Below, piece after piece: positions 1 to 11,489 of a stretch of 64,000 bases of DNA (within the stretch, counting starts at the first letter, position 1; each line of letters begins with the position of its first letter). The stretch lies in the NCBI GenBank assembly GCA_963854835.1, contig OY978527.1:39630040-39694039 (forward strand). The letters are read 5' to 3'. Both the position numbers and the translations under genes were made by a program. The notes beneath the pieces were generated by a model. It made no database searches, was not told the DNA's origin, and saw only the letters and a list, made by a program, of their open reading frames with translations. This DNA is from Megamerina dolium. Its lineage: Eukaryota; Arthropoda; Insecta; Diptera; Megamerinidae.

Positions 1-170
1 GAATTTGCAATTTAATGAGACTTTTTGAAATAAGTAACATAAAATTATAATCTCATCGATACATTTCCAACGATATATAATTTTTGAAAACCGATCTTCA
101 AATAGAACCACTACGATAATTTTAACGGTCTTAGGATGTAATTAGGGGAATTTTTGTATAGATATTGTGC

Positions 171-482
171 TGATTCGCCGGTTGTGGGTTCAATCATCGA
201 CTATGTATTTAGAAGAATGCCCACTTGTAGGCAAGCAATTGGCAATTTTTTTTTCTAATCACACTTTGCCATGCAAAGCTCTGTGACATAGCTCAGAAAA
301 AGCGATGTCACAAGAGTTTTGCCGTTCGGAATCGACTAATATAAGAGTATACCTTCTTATACTGTCAAAAAATGAACACGCGAGACAGTACTGGAAGGGA
401 AGCTCGACGGTATCACAAAGGGCCTTTCTGGCCAAACTGTGTCCTCTACGAGGGCAACCACAATAACCTAATCTAACCTCTA
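171..482 (+). repeat. tRNA-derived SINE copy A (LINE-type tail)
   Basis: Member of the window-wide SINE family. The 5' part of the tRNA-like head is eroded, but the B-box core (GGGTTCAATC) is present near 186. The body carries the family landmarks: the CAAGCAATTGGCAA stretch, a 'gctctgtgac...gctcagaaaaag' segment and 'tactgtc...' before the tail. The tail at about 398-482 is the type that matches an RNase H LINE 3' end (ggtatcaca...gggcc...aacctaatctaacc). Confidence 0.85.
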
Positions 483-599
483 CTAAATCACATTTACGAT
501 AAACTTTCAAAATAAAGGCATATCAAATTGGAAAAAAAAATACGGGCATATGAGCGCCACGACTGGCTCGAACGTGGCGTAATCCGGAAACCCAATTTT

Positions 600-1110
600 C
601 GCTTACCTTTTCAAGGCCTAATCTAATCAATAAACCGATTGGTATGTTCGATGTACGACATGTAGCGCCATCTTACAGAAACCACATCTCTTCCACATTC
701 TTACCACGAAATTTGGGGAATCAAATTGTTATCTGAGCTCTGTAGCGATCGCCTTTGACGGTTATGTTGTTGCCTGCCGCGTTCTTAAAGAATTATGGAC
801 CAATAATTACAGCAGCCCAAAAACCGCACCAAACAGTAAGTTTTTGTGGATGTAATGATGTTAGAAGAATTTCTTGTGGATTGTCTTCGCTCCAAATCTG
901 ACAATTTTGATTTTTCACTTATCCCATTGAGCCACAAATGCGTCTCATCAATGAATAAAATTTTGCGATAAAACAATAGAGTAACTTCCAGGTGATTTTC
1001 AGCCCATTGTCTAATCACACATCTCCAATTGCTGCATACAGTGCCGAATTGATTAATTGGGGTCCTCCTCTACACAACGTACAACAGCAGCAATATTTCT
1101 CTCCGTACGC
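600..1110 (-). mobile_element. IS630/Tc1-like DDE transposase relic 1
   Basis: Read on the minus strand, this encodes broken pieces of a DDE transposase. In order there are: an N-terminal piece near 1100-1040; the first catalytic region 'ILFIDETHLWLNG' near 960; 'SLHPQKLTVWCGFW' near 850; a 'KGDRYRAQI' segment near 750; and 'DGATCRTSN' carrying the second catalytic Asp near 680. At least one frameshift and several stops separate them, so it is not functional. Three more relics of the same type lie in the window. Confidence 0.7.
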
Positions 1111-1139
1111 ACTGTTCTTCGTCTTGATGGATGTGCGAC

Positions 1140-2460
1140 GTTCACTAGCATGTATTCTTTTTAAATCATCCTGTGGATTTAGTAAACGAAAATATCTTTC
1201 TTTTATGGTTGCAATTTCGGAAATGTTGTCAAGGGAGCTGATTCCGAGCGTATTAAACCTTCTCCTGCTCACAGTCAAGCATACGCACAGAAAATGTTTT
1301 AAAGTTTCTTACTCTTCTTCCTCTTGACAGCTCTTACAATAATCATAATGCGATGTTCCTAGTTGAGTGTTGTGCCTACCAATAAGGCAATGATCTGTTA
1401 GAACTCCGATTGTACTTCTAGTATCCAGTCTGTTGTATTTTAAAAATAACTTAGTCCGACTAAAGATCCATTCCGGCCAAGTTAGTCTACTAATTAGTTA
1501 GACAGGTTACCGTCTGTCGCCAACGTGTGTTAACAATATCTAAACGTTGAAAACAGCATTTACACCAAATCCCTATCCAAGTGGAGCGGTGACATTATAC
1601 CCCGCCTAGCCAATTCATTCAACTTGGAATTATCCTCGATATTTCTTTGACCGGGTATCCAAAGGAAGTTGATGGTGAAATACTATATTCTATCACTGTC
1701 TTTGATAAATGCCTTATAGCCTAGACAGACGGCAGCCTAATTCCGACTTACCGGCGCACTTAATCCGAATAAAATAATAACCTGACAGACGGCAGTATTG
1801 CGGATTAACTAAACGGCTGATTGCTGTTTTATTAGGTCTGCTCACTTACATTACTATCACTATCATTTCTGTCATCTATCACTCTCGATATGAGAAAATC
1901 TACAAGAAGTACGTGAACTGAAAACTATCAGAAACTTGTAAATTGACATTCACCGTTCGTAATTGACAGCTGGATTTATTTGTTCGCCAACACTTTTCAT
2001 GTGGAAAAATGTTAACAATTGTTGAAAGTTTTTTGTTAGCGAACAAGCCTAATATATTGTAAAATGGATCGAGAAAAATTCACAATAGACAATTTTCAGC
2101 AGTGTTGCCATAGCAAATTGTCCTAATCCTCTTTTATTTTGAGAATTAACTCATAGAGTTTATGCAGATTAGCTGCAGTTAATGCCCGAGTTGATTCGAA
2201 TTAACTTGGTAATCCGGAATTAGGCTGCCGTCTGTCTAGGCTATTACTGATTGGAGTGATCTCAGAACCGCTTCGCTATCCGAGTAAATATAGATTTCAT
2301 TTGTCATTAGAACACTGCTCCTAACAATTACGAGGGTTTTCCTAATAACTAAAATTTCAACCTGGAATACATTACAATGATACGGTAATGTCTCAGAGTA
2401 GACACCCATTCTAATTTGTTTATCTAGTTTAGATCCATGCTGACTCCGTCGGTACAATCT
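1140..2460 (-). mobile_element. RNase H-bearing LINE relic interrupted by a MITE
   Basis: The minus strand encodes the C-terminal part of a non-LTR retrotransposon ORF2. From 2460 to 2246 comes an RNase H segment with 'EIYIYSDSEAVLRSLQS'. After the MITE at 1717-2243 the same domain resumes with 'LWIPGQRNIEDNSKLNELA'. It continues into a GVLTDHCLIGRH segment and a Cys-rich tail (CKSCQEEEE, then HFLCVC) down to about 1140. Removing the MITE rejoins the domain at the expected place. Stops and frameshifts make it inactive. The I-like/LOA type of architecture is inferred from the RNase H domain. Confidence 0.7.
1717..2243. mobile_element. MITE with perfect 29-bp TIRs and TTA duplication
   Basis: The 29 bp at 1717-1745, starting TAGCCTAGACAGACGGCAG, are the exact reverse complement of 2215-2243. 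The insert is flanked by TTA on both sides (1714-1716 and 2244-2246). It is 527 bp long with no coding capacity. An extra copy of GACAGACGGCAG lies inside near 1784. The 3-bp TWA duplication is what PIF/Harbinger-type elements make, so that family is inferred. It sits inside a LINE RNase H relic and is therefore younger than that LINE. Confidence 0.85.
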
Positions 2461-4239
2461 ATTTTAACATTATCGAACGATTACGACCTAACCAAGCATT
2501 TACTTTATTGGAGAGACAGTGTCAGTGAATATAAAAAGACTCCGATGAGAGATTGAACAGTCGAAGTAGTGCGACAGCGAGTTTAAGAACACCGGCGAGC
2601 GGTACTGTCGAAGAAGACCAGCATGCCATGTAGACTTCTGGGAAAGAGTTTATTTAGTGGCAACAGTGGTTGCTTGAATAATGTGACCTACAATTAATTT
2701 TGTTGTGGTTTTGTATTGAAGTTCAGATATCTGGTAACTTTAAAAGTAAAATAAAAGTAAATAATATGACAAGTGTTCAATATCCATTACAAGGGGTTTC
2801 AATTTAATACAAATTTCTTTTGGCCATATTTAGAGATGGTCTACAAAATATAGTCATCTAATATATTCACTGAAACTTTAAACTTAAGCGTACCTATGTG
2901 TCCCGATTTCGATAAGCTGAACTAGTGAACCGGTGGTGACCGATAATGTTTGCTAAATTTTTTTTTCTACTCCATTTTAATACCAATACCATATGGTAGC
3001 ACTTAATTAAGAATAGAACTCATCTGCATATAAATATAGTACATACATATGTTCATGCATGTACATGTACATTTGTATGCATGTGCTTAATGTATTATGG
3101 AATACCTCAAATCATCACCCAATAAAGGGTCAATAATTTTTCAAAAATAAAATTAGTATAAAAATAGATAAAATACAAAAATTCAAATTAACCGGAAAAG
3201 GACTGCTATTCCTATTACTCTTACATACAGAACCTACTCGAACGAGTATATGTATGTACTATGGCTCATATTATCGATATGCGATGCCAAGTAATATCCT
3301 TTTAGAGTATAGCTACTACCAAAAAAATACAAAGAATTACAGCAACAACAAATGGAAGTATTCACATGCTGATAAAGGCCATATCGCGTATATGTACATA
3401 TGTATATATACACATACACAATATACCACCTGATCGATCAGATGCATTCAAGCGTTTAAAAGGTGTAATAATTATTAGCTATCGCACGGGGTCAAAGGCA
3501 AAGGCAAAAACAATCGAATATGCACATGCACGTTTCGCGGAAGACTTCATCATCAACATCACGTGGGTGCCGATCGAAAATAACTATTATTATTAGCTAT
3601 ATACCTGTTTGTATGTAAATATTAATGTGAAATACCCACCCCTAACATTAACATTGATAAGTATGTAAAGTTTATACACAACAACAACAACAACTTCTTA
3701 ATGCTCGCTCATTCAAATAAGCATTGCAGCCAACGTCATTGAAAATGTTAAACGTTTTCGTTTTACTTCTAATTTTTTTTTTTTTATATTATTGTTCGAC
3801 GGTATGAACAATTAATAATTTTTTACATATATATACTAATACTATACTTCACATATTATGAGAAAAAGAATTTCATGAACAAATTTTATAAATGTACTTA
3901 CATGAAACTATTTCAAACTTATGCTATATGAGGGTTAAGGCTTTTCTTTAGTCATACAATACATGCTATGTTACATACAAGGTTTGCCGGATTTTTTTTT
4001 TTTTTTTTTTTAGAGTGTGAGAAGAGGTCGAGAAGCAGTATGGGTGTATGGTGTATCTACAAAGAAATGAATATGGCATATTTATGTTTTGGGCCGCAAA
4101 GTAAATTTATTGAATGGTTTTAATGGTTCATAATGAATAAAATAGAAAAAACATAAAATAAAACTTATATAAAATTCAACAAAAATTATTAGGACATATT
4201 GCAAATAAGGACTGTGCTCAAAAAAATAAAAAAATAAAA
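2461..4239. other. No gene seen; AT-rich spacer with possible LTR fragment
   Basis: I see no host exon. At about 2505-2780 a stretch has LTR-like character on the + strand: a TATA-like AATATAAAAAG near 2528, a G/C-richer leader and then AATAAA-like sequence. I cannot define its ends. The rest is AT-rich with poly-T runs, (CAA)n near 3681 and short TATG/CATA repeats. Confidence 0.4.
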
Positions 4240-4594
4240 ATAAATATGTGGCACTTAAAGCCTCGAAGGGTTCATTGGCCGAGCTTCTCTCCATTACTGT
4301 TGTGAGTCTTAAATTTTGGACAGTATTAGAAGGGACCTACTTATTTTAGCCGGTTCCGAACGGCAGAACACTTGTGACATCACTTTTTCTGAGCTTTGTC
4401 ACAGAGTTCTTTTAGAAGCTTTTTCATGACAAGTTGTTACTGTCGGAAGAATTGCCCATTGCTTGCCGACATATGGGTACCATTCGAAAGAAAAATCTTA
4501 TCGATATTAAATTTGTTATGCATCAGCCGGGGATTGAACCACGACCTACAGATCAGAAGGCGAACACACTAACCACTGAGCTACGGCACCCACA
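4240..4594 (-). repeat. tRNA-derived SINE copy B, near full length
   Basis: Minus-strand copy with the tRNA-like head at 4594-4530. The A box reads TAGCTCAGTGG, with a TTCAATCC-type B box. The complete body follows, and the tail is of the 'GGCACTTAAAG...' (Pol III-style, A/T-rich end) type at 4240-4270. The first tail type, seen in copies A, C and N, is absent. Confidence 0.85.
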
Positions 4595-4679
4595 AAATAG
4601 TTTATTATAATTTTTTTTGAAAAATCACCACGAGAAAATATTGATTTGATGCAAATTTATAAATTTAATAATCAAAACG

Positions 4680-4870
4680 AAGAAAAATGGCCCAATGATG
4701 CCGCCGGATCAAAAACCACACCAAACAGTTAGTCGTTGTGGATGCATTGGCTTCTCAACAATCACGTCTTGATCCTCTGATCTCCAAATGCAACAATTTT
4801 GCTAATTGACATGGCCATAGATTGATGCCTAAACAATCAAAAATCGGCTGTAAAGCCAGCCGTGGTAGTC
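4680..4870 (-). mobile_element. IS630/Tc1-like DDE transposase relic 2
   Basis: On the minus strand the core 'VIVEKPMHPQRLTVWCGF' is followed by a stop and then 'SGGIIGPFFF'. This is the stretch between the first and second catalytic aspartates of the transposase. It is the same family as the relic at 600-1110. Only this fragment is recognisable. Confidence 0.65.
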
Positions 4871-5021
4871 ATTTTAATGTTTTGTTTCATTCTTAAATTT
4901 AAAAAATCCAATTTTTCTAATTAACACATGACGGAAAAGAGATTCATTCTTTTTTTTAGCCGATTATAATTCCAAACTGTACAAAGGCATATTATGTAAT
5001 TGATGACTTGCAGAAAGTATA

Positions 5022-5402
5022 GGTAGATTATTGTGGCTGCCCTCTCTCTGAGAGAACACATTTAGGCCATAAAGGCCCATTGTGATACCACCAAGCTTCT
5101 CATCCAGTACTCCGGTGCATATTATATTGGGACAGTATTAGAAGAGACCTACTTATATTTGCCGCTTCTGAATGGCAGAACTCTTGTGATATCACTTTTT
5201 ATGAGTTTTGTCACAGATCCCTATAAGAAGCATTTTTTTCATTACAAATTGTGACTTCCGGAAACATTGACAATTACTTGCCGACATGTGGGTATCGTTC
5301 AAAATAAAAATCGTCAATTTTAAAGATACCTTTGTCGGGGATTCAATCCATGACCTAAAGGTCACAAGGCCAACGCACTAACCACTAAGCTAAGGCACCC
5401 AA
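5022..5402 (-). repeat. tRNA-derived SINE copy C (LINE-type tail)
   Basis: Minus-strand copy. The tail at 5022-5095 reads, on the minus strand, TGGTATCACAATGGGCC, then a GTGTTCTCTCAGAGAG-type hairpin and 'gggcagccacaataatc'. The head with its A and B boxes is at 5402-5335. It is diverged but nearly complete. Confidence 0.85.
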
Positions 5403-6024
5403 GGTAGTATAAAAGCAGCAAAAAAATTAAACAAGGCAGAAGTGTATTTACTAAAGACTTACTTTGACCTTCTATAATGCTTCGCACCCTTCAAACTCCG
5501 GTACTCAATCAAAACTATAGAAGAAACCTAAACGACCACAAGAAGAGCCCCGAAGCAGTTTGCTTACTCGAACGCCGGCTCGAGCAAAGGGAACATCGTT
5601 ATATTTAAACGAAAGCATAACTGAAAATCTTATATAATCTGCTCATTCCCAAGAGCATGAAGGAAATATAAAACTTGAAATCGAATATCTGCGATCATAA
5701 AAACAATTATTCTAGCCTAATCTGTGAGTTTGGTTGGTCGGCATTGCTATATAAAATTCGGATGGTATCCTAAGTATTTCTTTATCTTGAAAAAGATTTC
5801 TGGAAAAAATATTGAAAGGAAATATAGAGGTTGTTCACGGCATCCTTGTTATCGGTTTAACTGATTATATGGTTATAATTTTTACAATATCCAACAACAA
5901 AGTCCATTGAAAAAAAATTTTATTTTATTCAGCTTTACCTGCAACTCGGTGACAATGCACTCCAATAAGCATTTCACTACTGATTTCCCAACGATAGACG
6001 ATTGGGATAACGGCGTTATAAACT
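5403..6024. other. No gene seen
   Basis: AT-rich sequence between SINE copy C and the LINE relic. I recognise no exon, transposase or repeat boundary. Confidence 0.4.
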
Positions 6025-6590
6025 GATTCTAAACTCAATACCCAGGTGGGGGAGGCGCGTATCATACCATATCGTTGTAGTATATTTCAGACTGAAGTTA
6101 TAGCCTCTACAGTTAGGAATAGTTTTCTGAGTACAAGGGAAATTTCCATATATTCAGATAGCCAAGCGGCACTAAAATCACTGCAATCTAGTAAGCATTC
6201 ATCAAAGACAGTTAGAGAATGCCAAGAACTACAAATTGAACTTACTAATTTCTTCAACACCCACCCAGACCACAGAGATATCAAAAGCAATTGTAAGGTA
6301 GATAAATTAGCCAGGCATAGCACAATGTTACAACCTACAAATTTTAGTCCGCAGAACATCTGCTTTGCGGATGCCAGGCTCTGGGCAGAATAAGGTTCAC
6401 TGCCTCCCTTGGTGGCAACACGGAGATTGCTCATATAAAAGTAAGTTAAATAGTATCATACATTAAATCCGCAGGTCGCTTAAAAAATATCCGGTTGGGT
6501 AAGAACTAGTTCCAGTGGAATCACAATGGACCTTTAACAGGCCTAGATGTGTCATAGGACAACCAATTAACAAATATGGTAGCACTGATC
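6025..6590 (+). mobile_element. RNase H-bearing LINE relic, 3' end
   Basis: Encodes a broken RNase H domain: 'YRCSIFQTEVIAS', 'EISIYSDSQAALKSLQSS' and 'CKVDKLARHST' correspond to the three later acidic catalytic blocks. An internal deletion removes the usual WVPGH region partly ('THPDHRDIK'). A 3' UTR-like segment at 6505-6590 contains 'ggaatcacaatggacctttaacaggcc'. That resembles the LINE-type tail of the SINE family here. Confidence 0.65.
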
Positions 6591-7376
6591 TTATTTTTTT
6601 CTTCTATATTATCTCGAAAAAATTGTGTATTTTTGCTGATTGGGTCTGTGAAAAATAATTTACATTTTACTTGTTAAATGTCCGGATTTTAAGCTGCTCA
6701 AATTGTGAAGATTTTTTCGTGCACAGTCCACTAAACTGAATAATGTACACATGTAAATAATGGCGCAGCTTGAATCAGAATGGGTGGCTAAATGTTATTA
6801 ATTTCAGTAAGAAATGTTAATATGCTTGTTGAGGAGGAAGGGAAGTTTGCTGTTATTTGTATTGTAATAAAAACTAGTCACAGCAAATATAGTGAGGCAT
6901 ATACATATACATATACATATGTATGTATGTATATCTTAAAATATGCCTGTTTAGGCAAAAATTATGAAAAAAGTCTTTTACACACGCAAACTAAGAATAC
7001 TGAAAATCATTTTCTACGTATGTATATAAATATGTATTCAAATAAATGTAGTGAAATGAAGTGAAATGAAGTGATATGAATGCGAAGGAGCGTCTACGTT
7101 GCATATACAATGAGATTTAAGTTCTTCCCAATTGTTATTGAGGCAATATCTTTCGAGTGAAGTTTAAAAGTTGTAAAGTTTTGTCTTCAATAGTTTTCTA
7201 CCAGTTTTTTAATTTTTTTTTTTAGCTTGAAAGCTTTGTAAGCATCATAAAAGTTATATGTATGTAGGTACTTGAATATATCGTTACACCAATCTGATAG
7301 CCTTGGAAGGAAATCCATTTATTTTAATTTTATTTTGATCACAACCCAAATTGAAGCAACATTAATATCATTAATT
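6591..7376. other. No gene seen; AT-rich spacer
   Basis: AT-rich DNA with a short (CATATA)n run near 6899-6930 and a repeated 'gaagtgaaatgaagtg' motif near 7055. No splice-flanked coding stretch is recognised. Confidence 0.4.
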
Positions 7377-8616
7377 ACACTGTGACACAATTTGAGGGTC
7401 ATTATCTGGGGGCGGAATAATTCCACATCAGGACGAAAGACCCATATACTAAAACCTCCAAAAATTTATGCATTTTCGGGCCAAAATTTTTAATTGCCAT
7501 ATTAAATTTGCAATTTTTTGCCTGGCTATTCTTAGAATATGTGTTGAAAAAGGGTTAAAATGAATATCGGAGCGAAATATGTTGTTTTTTAACATTTTAA
7601 TCCGTTAGCTCTCTCACGAAAGGGTCGTTGTGACACCTTTTTTGGAGAGTCTTAATAAAATGGCATTAAGGAGGTCGCTAGAGTGTTAAAATGTTCTAGA
7701 AAATTATTTGCTGGAAAATTTCACTAGGGGTATTCTAAGACAAAATCTTCATACAAGGAACGTAAAAGTCCACAGAAAATTAAAAACAAATATTATATGT
7801 CCCCTTGAAATATGCAACTTTTTATGTATTCTTTTATAATTTGTTCATTAATATAACTCTAGCTCTTTTCGAGGATGATAGTTCGGCGCTTGGGACATCA
7901 TATGACAGTCATCGCTATCGTCAGAAACTGAGTTACACACGTGACGTCCACATGTGACTCCACTGCTGGCTCTTCAAAACTGCTGGCTTTTTCCAAACGT
8001 GGCATACATATTGATGTCCAGGATATCGCGTATCCCAATGGCACATAAACCAGATATACTTTACATAGTTACTATGAAGACAGCAAAGCATTGCGACGAC
8101 CTTTCAGTCACAACATATGATCATGAAGAATTTGATGAGGGACCAGTAAGGCCAGCAGTGGAGTCAATTGTGGACATCATGTGTAACTCAGTTTCTCATG
8201 ATAGCGATGACTGCGATATGATGACCCAGTGCCAAAGCTTCGCCCTCGAAAAGAGCTGGATTTATATTTACCAGCGAATTATTTTCTAAAATATTTTAAC
8301 CCTCTAGAGACCACCAAAATGCCATTTTATTCAGACTTTCCAAAAAATGAGTTAAAACGACCCTTTTATGAGAGAGCTAACTGGTTAAAATATTCTACAA
8401 AATTATTCCCCATAAAATTTTACTATATGTACCCAAACAATATATTTCACTCCGATATGAATTTTAACCCTTTTTTCCCACTTATTCTAAAAGTTGCAAA
8501 ATATAATTTTTGTAAATTTGGCCTGAGAATACAACAATTTTTGGAGGTTTCACTATATGAGTCTTTCGTCCTGAGGTGGAATCATTCCGCCCAAACAAAT
8601 ACTGTGTCACAATAGT
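7377..8616. mobile_element. 1.24-kb foldback (long inverted repeat) element
   Basis: The left arm (about 7377-7971) and right arm (about 8150-8616) are diverged reverse complements. Terminal blocks around TGTGACACA (7381 and 8603) match. So do the segments 'ggacgaaagac', 'cctccaaaaatt' and 'gctcttttcgagg' (7861, pairing with about 8257), and 'cactgctggc' (7960, pairing with about 8152). Arms differ by an indel of about 120 bp, and a centre of about 180 bp is unpaired. The + strand of the centre and right arm carries a short acidic reading frame (VRPAVESIVDIMCNSVSHD). It may derive from a transposase, but I do not recognise it. Confidence 0.75.
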
Positions 8617-9102
8617 ACCTAGGTATATCCAGCTGAACGGTGAAATATGCAAATATGCAGTTTGAAGGGTACGAAAAGATGAAAAGAAACGTTTGCCCAT
8701 GATTGATAAAATTACAAATATTGTCATTTTGTATTATTAGCTAATTAGAAAAATGTTAATATTTACCAATATTTGTAATACTTATAATGTTTAAAGTATA
8801 GTGTTGGATTTAAATATTTACAATAAGTATTAGAATTATAGCAACGATTAGGAAAATATAATAAATATTCTATTCAAATATCAAATTTTATTGCCAGCAC
8901 AAATAATGATGGACTAAAGCAAGACAATACACTTCAAAATCGATCCGAATAGCAAAATAGGCCTCCTACCACAACTACAATATGTAAATCACCAGCACAA
9001 CCACCAAACATCAAATTCCCTTCGCGAGTCATTTACACAGGTAAAGGGTAGATCATCTTTTGGTTTTCTTTTTGAAGCATGTATTTATTATTCCGGAACT
9101 GG
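8617..9102. other. No gene seen
   Basis: AT-rich spacer between the foldback element and SINE copy D, with no recognised feature. Confidence 0.4.
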
Positions 9103-9361
9103 TGGGTGTCGTAGTAGCTCAGTAGTTAATGCGTTGGCATTCTGTTCTGTAGGTCGTGGATTCAATCCGATCGTTCGAAAAAGATACTTCCTTCGAATGG
9201 TGCCAACCTGTCTCCAAACAATTGGCAATTCTTGCCATGCCATGTGAACAATTTTTAAAGAGCTCTGTGATAAAGCTCAGAAAAAGTGATTTCACAAGGG
9301 TTCTTTCTGTCAGAACCATTCCACTAGAGCAGGTCCCACCTAATACTGTCCAAATTAAATA
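9103..9361 (+). repeat. tRNA-derived SINE copy D
   Basis: Head at 9110-9170 with TAGCTCAGTAG (A box) and GGATTCAATCC (B box). The body is present with several deletions. The 3' end stops at the 'tactgtccaaatta' segment, so the tail is missing. Confidence 0.8.
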
Positions 9362-9892
9362 ATACTGGTATATATAGGCTATAGGTTATAGTTTCTTCAT
9401 TCGATGAAAATTGCTCTCCACGAAGAAATTGTTTCAGATCTTTGTATAGATCCTAGTCAATTGAAGCCCAATCTGTTAAATGGTGAAGCGATGGTGAAGC
9501 GATTCATACATCAATTCGTTTATTAAATTTCTTTTGCCGGCATGTAAAATAGAAAAAATGTTAAATTTTGTGTGTAAAACTGTCTTGCCTTGAGGATGAA
9601 CTTGGTGAATGAAATATCATAAAGTTTCTCTTTAATAAATAATTTGTATAGCATTAAGGCGATTCATAATTGACCAACAGGACGCCATATAATCCACACT
9701 TTTAGTAAATGAAAGATTTACCTTAATTAACTTCCATTGCTAACGCTCTATCAAAATAGGAAATACAATTGATTGGTTGACCTATGCGTAGAACTTTGAC
9801 AGATAAACTCCATTGACGTTATAATTTAGGGACAGCAATAAATCTTGAATTTGTGTTATAAAGAAAATCCACCGATCCACCGCTAAGACAGC
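9362..9892. other. No gene seen
   Basis: AT-rich spacer. 'ggtgaagcgat' is tandemly duplicated near 9482-9502. Nothing else is recognised. Confidence 0.4.
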
Positions 9893-10047
9893 TTTTCTTT
9901 CGAACGGTGCTCATATGCCGGCAAGCAATTGGTAATACTTCTAGCAGTAACATTTTGCCATGAAAAGCTACAAAGCTTAGAAAAAGTGATGTCACAAAAG
10001 TTCTGTTGTTCGGATTTGGCTAATATAAGTAGTTCCCTTCCAAAGTT
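9893..10047 (+). repeat. tRNA-derived SINE copy E, 5' and 3' truncated
   Basis: Body fragment only: 'ttctttcgaacggtgctca', 'gccggcaagcaattgg', 'gaaaaagtgatgtcacaa' and 'ggctaatataagtag' appear in family order. No tRNA-like head and no tail. Confidence 0.75.
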
Positions 10048-11465
10048 CAGTTCATACGATTTTATAATAATATTGAAAAGAAACCATAAGATGGTTCACC
10101 CTATAGATAGTTTGTCAATCTATTTTGTCTGCTGGCTAACTGAACCAGCGAATATATGTACATACCTTCGGATCAATGACAAGCTCTTGTCGATATGATT
10201 TTTGTTTTTGTTTATTTTTTATTTATTTTTTTTTTTTTTTTGACGTGGTACCTTATCAATACTTATACGAGAATATTAGAGTAAATATCTCGTATTTCGA
10301 TTATATTTATGAATATTTTCAATTTCTGATGATTGCAATAGCATTGATAATAATGATGACGGCAGGTGGTGGTGGTATTGAATGTATATTGTATTGTATT
10401 GCTGTATCGTTGATAAATTGCATTTCATAGAACCATAAGCAGGTTTAGGTAACATAAATAATGTAGAATATATATTCATGGAGCTAATAAAATAACGCCT
10501 ACGTTTTACTTTGCTATATTTTTCTTTCTCGCTCTCTCTCTCTCTCTCTCTCCCACTCTGTATTTTTCACTATCCATCCATCTGCCCATAGTAGGTGGTG
10601 TTTGTGTGTCTATTCATTTCAATGTCCATTTGTGCAACCAACCCCATTTGTGAAAGTTTCCATTTCGTGTAGAATAAAATGAAGTTTGAAAGGAAGTCGA
10701 ACATTGAATGGCCAAGCGTTATTTCTAGTGTGTTCTAGTGTGTGTATTTGTGATTGCTTTGGAAGCTACAAACATATACATACATTTATTCATACTTGCG
10801 GATGGGTTGACTCTGTAGGTGGCTGGCTCGTTGATGGGCTCGTGTGGCTGGCTGGCTGACTGCCTGACTGACTAGATGGTTGGTTATTGTGCCAGGTACG
10901 CGCTAGTACGACTAATATATACCTATTTACGCTATACAAGTATAATATATGTTGTAAATGACTACTACAATTGCCTATGCGGTGGTTTTTAGTGTAGTTC
11001 AGAGTAATTTCTTATTTTTTTTTTTTTCTCTTCGTTTTTCATCATCATTTTTAGTTAGTGGCTCTGCGTCATTTACGTTGTCGTCTCTTCGTGAAAAGTC
11101 AGTTCATAAATTACTCCATATTGAGTGTCTATGTATGTGTATGTTGGTAGGTTTATAAATTTGCTACCAAAAATTTTGATTGGTGATGCCTTACCTATGT
11201 ATTTCATTTTATTATGATTTTGTTGTTTAATTTTTTTATTTTTTTGTTGATGGTTGATGGCATTCAATTTTTTTTTTGTTGTTGATTTTTGGTTTTTAGT
11301 AATGAGAAATATGCTCGAGGGGATCTCCATTTAATGCAATATTTCAAAGAGCAATTACATATTAAATGTACTTTCCACTTTTGGTCTCACGAATAATTAT
11401 ATATGTACATAGTAATATGAAAGCGCAGCAGTGAATTTGCTGAAGATGGCTTTTTAATTTTTCTG
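10048..11465. other. No gene seen; microsatellites
   Basis: AT-rich DNA with a (CT)n run at about 10529-10552, GGCTGGCTGGCTGACTGCC-like tandem repeats near 10845-10870 and several poly-T tracts. No coding signal is recognised. It could be intron sequence of the downstream forkhead gene, but nothing here proves that. Confidence 0.4.
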
Positions 11466-11489
11466 ATGATTATTCATATAAGTTATTTC

